From Phlebiopsis flavidoalba (taxonomy: Eukaryota; Basidiomycota; Agaricomycetes; Polyporales; Phanerochaetaceae), in the NCBI GenBank assembly GCA_035772785.1, contig JAOCPU010000106.1, positions 1-36,077 of the forward strand: 36,077 bases of DNA, read 5' to 3'. Shown piece after piece: positions 1-11,681 of the stretch; positions within the stretch are counted from its first letter, which is position 1; each line of letters starts with the position of its first letter. The notes below the pieces were generated by a model that saw only the letters and a list, made by a program, of their open reading frames with translations, was not told the origin of the DNA and did no database searches. A program made the position numbers and the translations under genes.

Positions 1-1477
1 CTTCATCATATGTAACGTTGACCGACAAACGACAGCTGACTAGCGCATCATCATTAGCCAACCTGAGATCACACTTTGAGGAAACCACAAGAGGACCTAA
101 AAGCGGAAAAGTGAGGGGGCTCACTCAACAAAGGCTGACAATAATACAATTCGTCAACAACTAAAACCCAAACACGCCATCAGCTGCGCCCTCAGCCCAC
201 CCGACAGCTCCTCCCCCCACCCGCCTCACATCAACAGCGACGACTACTCACTAAACGTGCTCCCAATCCCGAACAGCACCATTCAGTAAAGATATCCAAA
301 CTCCGGCGGGGCTCCCGCTCGCCAACTGCGCAGCCTGCCTCGGGATCGGGTAGGACCCCAAAGCTCGCCGTGTGGCACCGCGGGGGCTTTGCACCCGGCG
401 GGGGCGGCGTCGCTTTGATAGGTTGCGGTGTCGCTCGCGTCTCTGTGCGCGCGGGGGGTGCGTGTTGGTTTGCGTCATTGTGGTCGGTGGCTTTATCGTG
501 TGTCGTGGGCTTGCTTTTTCGTTGCTGTGTAGTGTGAGTGGAAGTGTAAGTGTCTGACCATCGTTGGCAGGTTGGTGGGGAGGCTCGATAACAGAGTCCT
601 GCGAGCGTGTGCTATAGAGGAGAACAGGGTCGCCGATCAGGGGGGGGGGGGGGGGGGGGCGGGGGGGGGGGATGTGCGGTGGGCGGCTTAGTCATGCATA
701 GTGCTTGGTTAGTCGGCGTTGATTGGCAATAGGACTTGTGCCTGTATGGCTAGGCATCCTGCGGTCGGGCACGGACACCGTGAGGGCGTGTCGGGAAGAC
801 GGGGACTCGGGTGATGACGATCGGGCGGGCGGTATGGTTGGGCGTGAGTTGCCCCCCCCACCCCCGTAAAGAGGAGTAATATAGGTAGACGCTTTGTTAA
901 ACTGTTTTTGACCGTGCGTCACTATTCTTGGGTTAGTCAGGCTATCGATGTTATGTCGTGCTACATGAGATCATGAAGGCTAGGAAATTGGATGTAACGA
1001 GCAAGATACGTCTGGGCTTTTAAAAAATATGTGGGATTCTTGCTTCGTCATCTACAGGAGGGATATAGTCTCGTCCCCATAGCCATTTAGAGGCCCGAAG
1101 GGCCTCTCCCCCATAGCCCGGACATAGACGGGCCAAACCGTGATCGACATCGAAAGTGACCTGAGGTCCCTGGTTTCAGTTCCTGACTGGGGATAATGGG
1201 GAATCATATGTTTTTTTCGTTGTCCGCTACCGGGCCAACGGCAGAAAGCCTTGTGCTTTCGGAGTCCAGCGGCGGGATCAATGGGCACGAGACTACAAGA
1301 GGGAGTCGGCGCGGGAAGCGCCTTGGTTCCTTCTTACCTTCCTTCTTGTTGAGTGACGTGTATCATCACTCTGACGAGTCCTCACGCTTGCTCAGGAAAA
1401 CGATCATCGTCCACTCGACGTGAACATTAGCGACTTGCGCATCCTTGATCCAAATATTCTGTCATCTACCGCCCGCG
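1..1477. other. Gene-poor left flank
   Basis: No coding region could be supported here. The open frames are short and show no domain motif or splice pattern. The stretch is GC-rich with pyrimidine or purine tracts and contains long G and C homopolymers (640-671 and around 847-863). It may hold the upstream region of the F-box-like locus that starts at 1478. Confidence 0.5.
640..671. repeat. Poly-G tract interrupted by one C
   Basis: Twenty G residues (640-659), one C, then eleven G residues. Other long homopolymers are poly-C at 3415-3433 and poly-A at 24011-24025. Such tracts are hard to sequence, so their lengths should not be trusted. Confidence 0.9.
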
Positions 1478-2903
1478 ATGCCTCCTCAGATCATTCCTCC
1501 CAGAGATTTCGGATGTTATCGTAGCCGAAGTGGCCCTTAACCTCTTCGACTTGACAGCGATGCAAAGGGGTAGTTGATATAGAGGTAGCAAAGAAAACAC
1601 ATCGCTTCATGCGCCTTTGGTCTCTCTGGCCAATGGCGAGACATTGCTCAAGGGTATCTAGTACGGGATAAGAGAGGCGACTTGGTTTGTGAACACTGCA
1701 GGACCCCAGGGTGAGTAAAATGGATGCTCTCTGGCTTGTGTTATCGCTCTAACGCATTGAGGGTTTGCGAACAAAAGCATCAAATCCTCATGGGCGACAG
1801 GAGCATCGATTCTAGATCAGTTTTCGCTCATTTGTCGACGGGCTCCCCGCGACCTTGCGGGAATCAATTCGGAGGACGCTTAACGTAACGATCGGGGCGG
1901 AAAATCTATACATACAAAGCCGCTCGAAGGTCGAAGCAACTGCACCCCCCATCTGGCCATCGACATTGCATGCTTATACCCTAGCCTCACCAATTTTCAA
2001 GAACCTTCAACGTTTGGATATTTCCTGTCCTACTTTGAATGCCCTCCCCAGGGGAGAAGACATTGTGACTCCATGCGCTCTCCGCCTGATTCCCTCACAG
2101 ATTTCTCCTATGCACACTAGACCAGTACTATACCCTGCCAAGCGCCGACGACAAAAAAAGAGTCCAGCCTCATGTCATTCACGGGGCTGCTTTCCCTTTG
2201 GGTGAACGTTGCGCAAGATTACCCTTGGCTAATCTGACTTTTTGTCCCCCGGGGCTGGGTCGCCTCCGCTCCATGCCACGAACCTTAACTCCCTTACCCA
2301 TATACACCATAAAATATGCTGTGTGTGTAAAAATTCATCTTAGGACTCCCTGTACCATGCTGCGCAAGATGGATTACCTGCTTTAGAATGGCTTGAGACT
2401 TCAGATCTTTACGACCAGGGATATGGCCCACCATTGCGCAAGCTGATCGCAAGACTGGGGCCACCCGTTTGAAACATTTTGGATGCAATTCGGCGAGGAA
2501 TTAAAGTGTTGAAGAGGACAGGTGAGTTCGTGGCAATCATATATTGCTAATACCGCGGCTTATAATACCCTTGCGGGGCGCCAGGCCGTCAGCTCACCCC
2601 CAGTTTCCATTTTTCCGAGTGCTCCAATTTACGTAGCTTTGCCTTTCTTTTGCCTTACCCGCAGAATCCTTCCCTGGATGGGTTTTGATTGTGCGCACAG
2701 TGGCCACTCTGGGAAACTCCTCAGAGACACCCTCAAAGAGACTCTGAAAGCCGCAGGGCGGCAACCCACCCGCTCTTGAAACCCTGATCATTCTGTGCAA
2801 CCATCATCCACTGGATTCCGGTATTGAACATCTCAATCAGGACGTTATGAAAGCCTTTGCCAAGATGTACTTCTCCAATTTCCATGCATGCGCGGCAAGT
2901 TGA
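1478..2903 (+). pseudogene. F-box-like protein, degenerate
   Basis: An F-box-like start is readable as LPEISDVIVAEVALNLFDLT (about 1495-1560), followed by VAKKTHRFMRL, which resembles the hydrophobic F-box core of basidiomycete F-box proteins (SCF ubiquitin-ligase substrate adaptors). Later fragments look like the leucine-rich part: LASPIFKNLQRLDISCPTLN (about 1980-2040), ALEWLETSDLYDQGYG (about 2380-2430) and PPALETLIILCNHHPLDSG (about 2766-2822). The pieces lie in different frames separated by stops and shifts, so no continuous product can be read. The first ATG considered is at 1478 and the last readable stop is at 2901-2903. There is no full-length confirmation. It could also be another LRR-type protein remnant. 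Confidence 0.4.
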
Positions 2904-4944
2904 CATGAAACTCCGTGTCGACTGGCCCGGCGGGCTGCGTATATCATTCCGGTCTTTTTTGCGAGTCCGATCGCGAAATATATTACATGGCTCATGCCTA
3001 AAAAACTAAAGCATATGCTTACATTCTAGTTGCGGACACAATCCCCCATGCAGTGGTATTATTTCTAGTGAGCTTCTAAAGAAACTCTGCACACTTGGAC
3101 AGCCTCATTAACGTGCAACAGGTAAACCTCGATGATTATCACATGAAGCGCCAATTCCCGGAAGTCCGGTATGCTACAGATGGACTTGTGTATATCTCTT
3201 AATGTTATATGCTTTCAATCGAGTCAACCGATGAGGTGCATACCATTCGAACTTCTCGGTACTTACGGCTCGACTCAGCCATTCAACAGACCGAGACTTT
3301 GAATCGCAAGAGCATGATGGTCTCATTTCGAACGCAGTGGAAGCTTATGGCCGATTGTTCCGCTGGCATCGCTACCCCTGCCCAAGGAGAGAGAGCCCCT
3401 CGTTGTACCCAGCGCCCCCCCCCCCCCCCCCCCGAAGCGATTAATTCGAGCCGTTCTTTCTTCCGTCTTTCAAGTTCGGGGACACAGCGCGCAGCTCTCC
3501 CACGCTCGCTTAGTCAGCAGCTCTCCGGAGACGCGTCGTCGCGTCTGTTGGACGCTTTTGTTGGACCTGTGTCGTCGCGCTTGCTTGTCCTTTTTCGACG
3601 ACAGTCTCTACACACGTACCACCGCCAACGCGCTCAGGGCATTGGGCGACTGTCACGGAAATCCCCTGGAGAGAGACAACTCAGACGTTCACCAACAAGT
3701 GCTCGATGTATAGGACTCGGCAACGACAACAACCCTCGGGCCTCCCATGCAAGGCATTCATTCGGCTTGGGGCTACTTAGACTATCGGCGTCGACAAACG
3801 CGTTAGTTGTGTTGCGCATTTCAGCTCTTTGTGATTTGCTGATAATAGCTGCATTCCAGACTTTTGTGAAACCTTGGTCGTCCGTTTAGCCTTCGTTCGT
3901 ATCCTGGAGCTGCCTTTGATCTGCCTCTCGCCGGGGGGCAGATGTGCTTTCCGTGGCTCTAAACGCCTCCCCCTGCCGCTCCTCCCCGTCCTCCTCCTTC
4001 GACCCCACCCATCTTCTTTGGAGCATCGACTCTTTCGTAGCTGGAGCGATATCACTCTTTCGTAGCTGACGATATCACTACCCCTCTCGCTCGACATTAA
4101 TGCGGAATACGAGGACGTAAACGAAGACAAGGCGGGGCCCCTTACATCTAGCCCTTCAGAAAGGCTGGATACTCCCTATTGCGCTATTGATGACATATAC
4201 CACCGCGCGATTCTTTGACGCGCTCGATTTGCGAACGTCCGCGCTTCGCCCAAGTACGAGAGATCTCAGAGTCGAGGTCGGGCCGTCTGGGAGAGTAACA
4301 TGAGTTACAAACTCCAAACGTAAGTCACGACGAAGTTCATGTCAAAGTCATGATCATACATACTGACATGTTCCTTGCCAGTGCTCGACCCTGCGTATCC
4401 TCCTTGTCGTCGAAGACGAACTCGATTCAGGGAATCTTGGGTACATCCTAAATCATTGAAGAGACGTTGAAGGGTGCCGACCACGCCCAGCGCCCTCAAG
4501 ACAGTTATCGTCGAACGAAACTCTGCAGTAACAACGACGGCTGTTACTTACGTCTACAACCGCCCCAATGCCGAGCCGTGGACCGTATTTCGGCAGATGT
4601 CGGCGTTACAAAGGGCTTTTCATCAAAGCGCCCTAGCTTCGCGGACGTATCATCCTGGCTACCGTTTGCGGACGTAGCAATCGAATCTGAGACTTCCAAT
4701 CGAGCCGACGCGACACCTGGGGCTTTTAATTTGCCTATACGGACAAGCGAACTATGTCGCATATAGTCGGCTCCTTGCCTGGACCGCATAGAAGGAAAGC
4801 ATGCTCGCGTCCGTGGGTGCCTCACGAAGGAAGAACGTCCTGCCGACTCGGATATTTCAGGCTCGGAAACAATGTGTCATTTAGCCTGTTCGCGCGGAAC
4901 CCTTGCAGGACTCCAATACTTTTAATTCACGCGAAGGCATCGCA
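2904..4944. other. Unassigned interval between F-box remnant and transposon
   Basis: No recognisable gene. A 226-codon plus-strand frame at 3209-3889 has no family motif, and its proline run comes only from a poly-C tract (3415-3433). The frames at 4098-4972 show fragments with a possible GT donor near 4320, but no domain was recognised. They may be the remains of the locus into which the transposon inserted. Confidence 0.35.
4031..4078. repeat. Two-copy tandem repeat, 25 and 23 bp
   Basis: Unit 1 (4031-4055) and unit 2 (4056-4078) both read TCTTTCGTAGCTG, then CGATATCAC; the first unit has two extra bases in the middle. This is a local duplication with no evident function. Confidence 0.85.
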
Positions 4945-6030
4945 AACCTTCGACTGGGCACTGATAAGATGATTAAACTAGTACTCCGGGATTGATTTAC
5001 TCACCCCCCCTTTAGTTTCGCCCCCGTGTTTATCTGTCGGTGATTTGTTTTGATCCCCCCCCCCCCGTAGATATGAGTGCCGCATGCCTGGTAATACCTA
5101 TACCTTACCTATGCAATCACCCCCTAAGGTAAGTCGAGCAGAGCCTCGACCCTAATCCTGAGGTCACCCCGAGCTGTCCCTCGAGGCCAGCCCTGTGACT
5201 GTCGGCGGAGGCGCGCACCCACGTGCGTCCCCATCAGTCTGATGGTTCCCCCCGCCCCCACGCAGCCGTCAAACCGGGCGGCAATGGACGGCGGGAAATC
5301 CCCCCTCATCCCCCGACACAGCGCACCGCCGCCTCCCCCGCCCGCCTTGGCTATCGCGCTCCTCCGCAATTTCTCACCCCCGTTTTGATGCCTCGCTTGT
5401 TTCATTCACCATTGTAACATATAATTCGCACTGTATTGCACCTATCTATTTACTATACACACGTATCCGCGTGCCGGATTTGCAAAGGTTATTGCGCAGA
5501 GCGGCGGGAGGCTCGCCTGGCGGCGCCCTAAGGGGGAAGGGGGCGGGGAGATGAGCCATCAAGTGCGCGCGTGCTTGAATGATGCAGCGCCTTCATCCCA
5601 GTGACACGCAGCACCTCGGCCAATGTACAGGCACCACTCTTACATGCGCAGCCTACACACCACCCAGAACTCGCACGCTCCCATCACATCGCGACCACGG
5701 GTGCTCTTCGTTCCCACTCCCTACGTCGTGCGCGCGTTGTTCTGCCCCATCGCATGCCCTGCCAAAGGGGCGGGAGGCGCTAGCCACAGCCATCTCCGAC
5801 GCCCGACCGCAGTGCCTGCCGCTGTATTCCCCTCTCCCCGACTCACCTCCAGGCTGCAATTCTGGTGAGCTTGCCTACCATATATACTGTGTCATTGCTT
5901 GCTTGCTGCCCACCATCCGTGCATGGAAGGGCCGTGGTTGGTGGGTCACTGAGGCGTCCAAGGGGCTATTAGTGGGGGAATGGCGGGGAGGGGCGGAGGG
6001 AACTGGGGGACACGCCCAGGTGTGCGCGTG

Positions 6031-6058
6031 TGATGTCAGCGGCGCGTGTATGACATCA
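6031..6058. promoter_or_regulatory. Subterminal dyad module, left 1
   Basis: TGATGTCA (6031-6038) and TGACATCA (6051-6058) form an 8-bp inverted repeat with a 12-nt spacer. CACGTG lies downstream at 6126-6131. Transposase binding is inferred from its repetition, not shown. Confidence 0.6.
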
Positions 6059-6503
6059 CCTCGGGCTCATCGGCCCATTCATGCGCAGCACCACCCAGAC
6101 TCGGCCGCTCCCCAATCACACGAACCACGTGCTCTTCTAGTTCGCCGCCTATCGTTTGGGCGCAGGTGTTGCGCTTTGACTGCGAGGAGGGAGGTTCGTT
6201 GAGCGCCGCCAGCCACTGGGGGGGGGGGGAAGTACTCCGCGACCCGACTCAGTTGCCGAGCCGCTGTAATCCTCTCTCGCGACTCAACACCTCAGGCTGG
6301 TTTCTAGGTAAATCCGAATACTAGGGGGCCCAATGCGGTTCCGATGTGCCAGCTGCAATTCGTGTAACGGTATAGACAGGTTGTTAGGGCAAGGGGCGGG
6401 GCGGTCTCGTGGATGGCGGCTGAGGAGAGATCCAGGGGGCTGGGATGCGGCGGGGGCGAGGGGCGGGGAGGAGTGGCGGGATGAGCCAAGGTGTCACGCG
6501 TGC

Positions 6504-6525
6504 TGATGTCAAGCTGATGACATCA
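6504..6525. promoter_or_regulatory. Subterminal dyad module, left 2
   Basis: TGATGTCA (6504-6511) and TGACATCA (6518-6525) with a 6-nt spacer. CACGTG lies downstream at 6587-6592. Same flanking CATCGGCCC block as the other modules. Confidence 0.6.
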
Positions 6526-6958
6526 CATCGAGCCCATCGGCCCATGCGCATCCCCACCCAGACTCGCCGCTCCCATCACAACGGACCACGTGCTCTCGTT
6601 CCCCGCCCATCGTGCCGGCGAAGCCCCCGTGCGCCAGCGACGCTGCCTTGCAAAGGGGCGGGAGGGCGCTAGCACTACCTCCTGAAACCACTGCTACGCA
6701 TGTGCTAAGGTGTGCCGTCTCGTTTCTTTGTCGCAAGCGGCGGTGACATGTCACAGGTACAATCGTTTTCACAGGGTAGCTTTACCGTATCCATTTTAGC
6801 TAGCGCTGTGTACGTGCCTCCCATCCGACACAGTGCCGCCGCTCCATCTCCTCTGCGCCGGCAATGTGAAATCGCACAGCCTTTGCCGCGCCCATTGTAA
6901 CTGCATCTGCGTGCTGTCCACCACTGTTGCAAGATGACTTGAGGGTGGGAGAGTGTGG

Positions 6959-6980
6959 TGACGTCACCCTTCTGACATCA
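6959..6980. promoter_or_regulatory. Subterminal dyad module, left 3
   Basis: The first half-site is TGACGTCA, a perfect palindrome identical to a CRE core. The second is TGACATCA (6973-6980). This is the innermost left copy; the downstream CATCGGCCC/CACGTG block is not recognisable. Confidence 0.5.
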
Positions 6981-7599
6981 CGCTCTCCCATCAAACTTAC
7001 CACTTATCCAGTGTTGCGCGCCGCGAGGACGGGGACCCCGCAGCGCTACACACACGGTGCCGCCGTCTCTGACTCTTATACAGTGCACACCTCACGATGG
7101 GTGGGAAACGGACAGTGCTGAGGGGCACAGAGGAGACCTAAGGACAATTGCGTACGCGCTGGGTGTCCGATAGCAGATGAGTTGTGCACGGTCCTGCCCA
7201 GGCCGCATACTTTCCCGTCACCACATCCGCGCCATAGAGGGCCGGACAGCTGCAACATGCGAATCGACCGCGCCGGCGCTGTCACGTGGCGGACGTGCTC
7301 GGGCTTGCTCGGGACCGGCGCGCGATAGTTTGATGACAGCCTTGCGGCGATCGGGTCGTCGGAAGACCATGGCAACTTGTCCCCGGTGGCGTGCCTTTTC
7401 AGCAGCTTTCGACATTGCCCCGCGTTCCTGCCCCCTGTCGACAGATCACGAGAAAACTGACGCGGGAGAGCATGTGCCTGGCATCTCCAACGATCTCCGG
7501 CAACACGTGATGCTTGACGGTCATGTCAATACTATGGCCTTCGAGAGAATGCGAGACTATGAGCGAATTGCAGCGTAGAGAATACATCGAATCTTGTAA

Positions 7600-10500
7600 C
7601 TAATGCAATGCCAATTCGGACAGAAACTCCATAACCCGACCCATCTCCCCGCATGTCTCATCATCCGCATCATCGTCAAATTCATCGAGGTTGGCCTGTT
7701 GACTAAGGACCTGGATGGTGGTGTTGACGTGTATCTGATACACCACCTGTGGCGTCGTCCGGTTGTGCGCCATCCCGAGCCAACTCGGGAAGGGAGCTTG
7801 TGGAAGTGCAGGTGTCCGCGGCGGTAGTGCTGGGTGGCTGAGGTATGAGGATTTGCAGGGATTCGGGGGCATCTGTGTCCATTTGCGAGAGCGGTGCTGT
7901 GGAGTTAGGGGACTGGGCGAATAGCGGAGCGGGGGTTTCGGCGTCAGGCCTCGGGCTGTGATACCGGGTGCCAGGTTCCCGGTTATCCCGGTGAAACCAG
8001 GCAACTCGTACACCTGCTCGAGGCGCATCATGATCTGCTGGTTGATGCGGCGTCGGCGATGGGTGAACTCGACGAAAGCTGCTCGCAGGGGGTTCGTGGT
8101 ATCAAATGAGGCCGCGACTTGATCGAAAAGGATGCCCTCGTCGCGAATGGCCGTATGCACGCGACGGATCTCGACGTTCAACCTCTCGAGCTCTTTCCGG
8201 GCTTGAGCGATGCGGCGTACCAGTTTGAGCGTCTCGCGCACCCCAGCGTTTGCCCAGCGTTTGCCCGCCAAAGTATTACCAGTGTCTTTCAATAACTCCA
8301 CTTGCTCGAGAAATTGGTACGCCGAGACGGTCTTCCAGTTGATTGGGCGGTTGCATGAGGTGTGTCAAGGGCAGCCGCCGCCGCGTTATACCTGTCGACA
8401 GCCCTCTTCAGAGTCTTTGATCGGACCTGTAATGACTTGGATATGTGAGTCCGCATGTCTTATAACCTAGACAGCATGGTCAGTCAGTATCAAGCGGGTG
8501 AAATAAAAATGAGAAATACCTACCCGTCTTTGCGACATTGAGTTTATTCAGCTCGAACATGCGGAGGATTCAGCAAGCGCTGGAGCTTGTTGAGAGCTCT
8601 GTGATATTTGCGCTCGCGGATGTATGTCAGGGTCCGGGCGTACTCTGGACGTTGCGGGGGTCCACCGGCCACTGCGCGAGATGCCGAGGACAACTTCATA
8701 CTCGCAGAGATCGACGCTGACTCGATCGATCTGATCGTTGATGTGCCGACGCTGGCTCTCGGCCTTGCGCGTGGCAGACATCTCGCGGGCGTAGTCGTCG
8801 GGAGCGTTGCCGACAGCTCAAGAATTGGTTCGCGGTCTTCATCTTCTGATTCTCCAAATCACGAAGCTTCTGCAGTGTCTCGACGTAAGCAATCGCTGTG
8901 AGATTAATGCTGGGATCTTCACCGAGCCCGCAACACAGGTCCGCTCTTCGACTATATCCATCTGCTTGATATCATCCTCAGTAAGACCCTCGTATTCGAG
9001 ACTCTTGAGTGCCTCCGTCTCTCGCTTCGAGGATCTCCAGAGCTTGAGTGTAGTTTCCCAAAATGAATTGTTCCAGTGTGGAGGTGTTGTCGTTCATCCC
9101 ATTGGACACGTAAGTAAACTACTTGATCAAAAAGTCGACGGCGATAGGCAGACATGTAGCGGACGATGGAAGCCAGCTCATTTGATCCACTGAAGACTCG
9201 TTCTAGGGTCTCGGCATCTTCGAGACCCATGCCTTCAATGTTGTTGGGATGGAACTGCATCTGGCAGACGTGATTGTGTGAGTACGCGTGAAATGCAAGG
9301 AACGCAAAAAACGCATATTCTTGCGAGAGAACGCGATCCTAACGAGCTACGCTTGACCGTGGTCTCCATTGCACAGCCGATGTCGTAGGCAATCATGACG
9401 CCGTCGTCCAAGTTCTCGATGAGCTTGCTGATGATCGCAAGTGGGTACTTGGCTCTACAAATTTCGAGCGTCAGCAAAGTGGCATGCAAGGGAAAGGGGA
9501 ACATACAATTCTCCGCTGCGCACCATGTCGAGGATCCAAAGGATGAACCCGTGACGGCTAATGCGCACGCAAAAATACCTGCTTCTTCAAAGATCGCCCA
9601 CATCCGTTTCTTGTCATCTTCAGCCGCGGCCTTCCAGTTACTAAACACATTGGTGGAGGGCTTTGATGTTTGCAGCGTCTTCTACACTAAGCTTTGTTTG
9701 CTGGGACGATGACGCTGACTGGCCCCCGAAGTGTCGCCGGGCTGTGCACCCGACAGATTGGGCTCCGAGGTCGTCGACGAGTTTGACGGTTGATCGGACG
9801 TTTGGCACCAGGGACGACTACAGCAGTGATCGATCAGAGACACAGCTTCAAGGGTCAGCGATCGAAACTACTCACTTCTGCCTGAGGACGGATCAGAGGA
9901 GTGTTGCGTCATTTCAGCGACTGCTTCCCGCAGTCCGTCGGTAGGGTCGCCTTCGATTATAATGCCGGGTGTCGAGGTCTACGGACTCGTCGTCCGAAGA
10001 GTCGTCTTGACTCCTGTGCTTCACTGTAGGGCCCTTAGACTGCTTCCCTCGAACTTCTTTGCTGAAACTGATTGACGTAGTCCCTTGGTATGAAGTAGTC
10101 GCTGTCCGCCAGAATGCGCGTGTCTGCAGCGATGCGGTCTCCGAAAAGAATAGAACGCTTGAGACTGTTGTTGCCGTCAAGCGATACAATTCTACTGAAC
10201 TCAAGCGGCGGCTCATCCTCGAGCTAAATGAATAAGCACATGATGGCGTAGATAGACGTGATATAACCTCTCACCTTGTAGCAGCACGCGAGGCAAGCGT
10301 TCTTCGCCCTCCACTCTGGACCCGTCCACCCAAGCGCAGCGTGTATTCGCGTCTCCACTTCGAGTATTACTCGAAGGTAGAGCTCAAAAGTGTCTGAGAA
10401 GACACTCCGCAGGTACGGTCGGTTGGCGTACGGAATCTTGCATAAGGGCTCACTGTCAGTTGTGGAGATAGTTGAATAAGCTCACTCATACCTGGTAATA

Positions 10501-11511
10501 ATCGCACACAACTTTTGCAAATGCTTCAATGCTGAAGGATGGCCGACGCTGACGGAGACGATAGAGAAGCTCAAGCGTCCTGAGCGAAACAGCTACTTCA
10601 GGCGCTTTATTGGTCTTCGTGACATATCCGTTTCGCATGAAGTCCACAGCCGGTGAGGTGCTTGTCGATGGACGAAAGATTTGGATTGTGAGAGGACAGG
10701 GAGAATAAATCATATACATGGAGCTCGTAAGGGTAGGTGTCTGAGTCCGGTTCAGTGCTAAGTGTGTGCGTGGTCGCCTGGGGGTCGGGTTCGGGGGAAG
10801 ACGTCGGAGTCGTGGGGGGGACATGCGCTGGTGCGGACAGGGGAGGAGAGGACGAGACATCCCCCCTGGATGTAGACGTACCATTCTTCCATTCCAGATA
10901 TGCATCTGTCAACGGTTGAATGAGGGAATCCCATGACTCGAAGTCCTCTGTCCTGCGTGACTTCCAGGTTCTCTTCTGCTTATAGTACCGGTTGTTGATA
11001 CTGTAACGTCAATAAGTGAATCAATAAAAGGTGTGAAACGATAGCAAGCAATATACCTATGAAGTTCCGAGATGTTGCGCATTGCATCCACAAAGGCTGG
11101 ATCAACTGGCATGTCGGCATCGACCCACTCATCTGAGTTGTCATCCGGTTCTATCTGCATGGACATGGAGGCGTCTTCGGGGCCGTTCTGATTCTCATCC
11201 TGCTGATTCTCAGACTCGTTCGTCCCACGCAAGATACTAACGATTGACTGATCGTAACCTACGCATGACAGCGTGAGGACCGCATTGGAGAAGGAAGTGA
11301 GCACACCACCGTGCAAGAGATCTCTAGCACGTTGTTCCTGTTCTCTGTCCAACGCTTCAAGTCTTTGCTGGTTCAGACTCTCGGTAACAATTCTTCCCAC
11401 TCCCTTTGCTTCAGGATGAAGCGTGCGTGTTCGAGGAGTGATCAAACGAGTTCTCTTCACATGAGAAGAACCGCCGCTGCGGTAAGTTGAAGATTTAGCA
11501 TTGCGTTTCAT
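7600..11511 (-). CDS. KDZ-family transposase with CxC cysteine cluster
   Basis: Catalyses excision and insertion of the surrounding element (known of the family). It starts at ATG 11511 (MKRNAKSSTYRSGGSSHVKR), with RIVTES and REQEQRARD in the first 65 residues. Next come the VAVSLRTLELLYRLRQRRPS block (about 10530-10590), the CxC-type cluster NACLACCYK (about 10275-10310), WKAAAEDDKKRMWAIFEEAG (about 9580-9640), HGFILWILDMVRSGEL (about 9508-9558), the core AYDIGCAMETTVKRSSLG (about 9345-9400), GMGLEDAETLERVFSGSNEL (about 9180-9235) and the C-terminal ELERLNVEIRRVHTAI/RRRRINQQIM helices, ending at the stop at 7600. Order and spacing match full-length fungal KDZ proteins of about 1000 residues. 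Several short introns interrupt it. The frame jumps at least at about 9555 (before HGFIL), about 9290 and about 9080. A few introns could not be placed exactly. Family identification is strong; activity is unknown. Confidence 0.85.
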
Positions 11512-11681
11512 CGAACCTTGCGGTTGACGTGAGAGTCAGAATGGAATGGAGATGCGTAGTGACAGAACACAATTGAATTGAGCAGAACGCGCGCGCGCGA
11601 GAACCTTGATTAATGGGCGTGTACGCGTAGCCGCGCTTCAACCTTGTTCTCAAACCCATTCATCATCCCTCACGTTCCCCC
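11512..11681. promoter_or_regulatory. Divergent promoter region of the KDZ element
   Basis: Only about 170 bp separate the transposase start (11511, minus) from the best start of passenger gene A (11682, plus), so one short region must drive both. It contains a (CG)n run at about 11588-11599. No clear TATA box was seen. Confidence 0.45.

Larger units (their letters stand above)
4945..7000. repeat. Left inverted repeat arm of KDZ element
   Basis: GC-rich arm, inverted relative to 15830-17440. The outer about 500 bp is the terminal part. The inner part is at least three direct repeat units of about 455-475 bp, each with a TGATGTCA/TGACATCA dyad (6031, 6504, 6959) followed by a CATCGGCCC block and then CACGTG (6126, 6587). 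A degenerate unit precedes them at about 5560-5700. The block around 5860-5913 (GCCTACCATATATACTG then GCTTGCTTGCTGCCCACC) is matched inverted at 16557-16615. Indels between copies are frequent. Confidence 0.8.

Noticed and set aside
3209..3889. 226-codon plus-strand open frame
   Set aside because: No domain or family resemblance; the proline run comes from a poly-C tract and the composition looks like non-coding sequence.
4098..4972. Possible gene interrupted by the transposon
   Set aside because: Fragments are readable and one GT donor is plausible, but no matching continuation was found right of the element at 17441, and no family was recognised.
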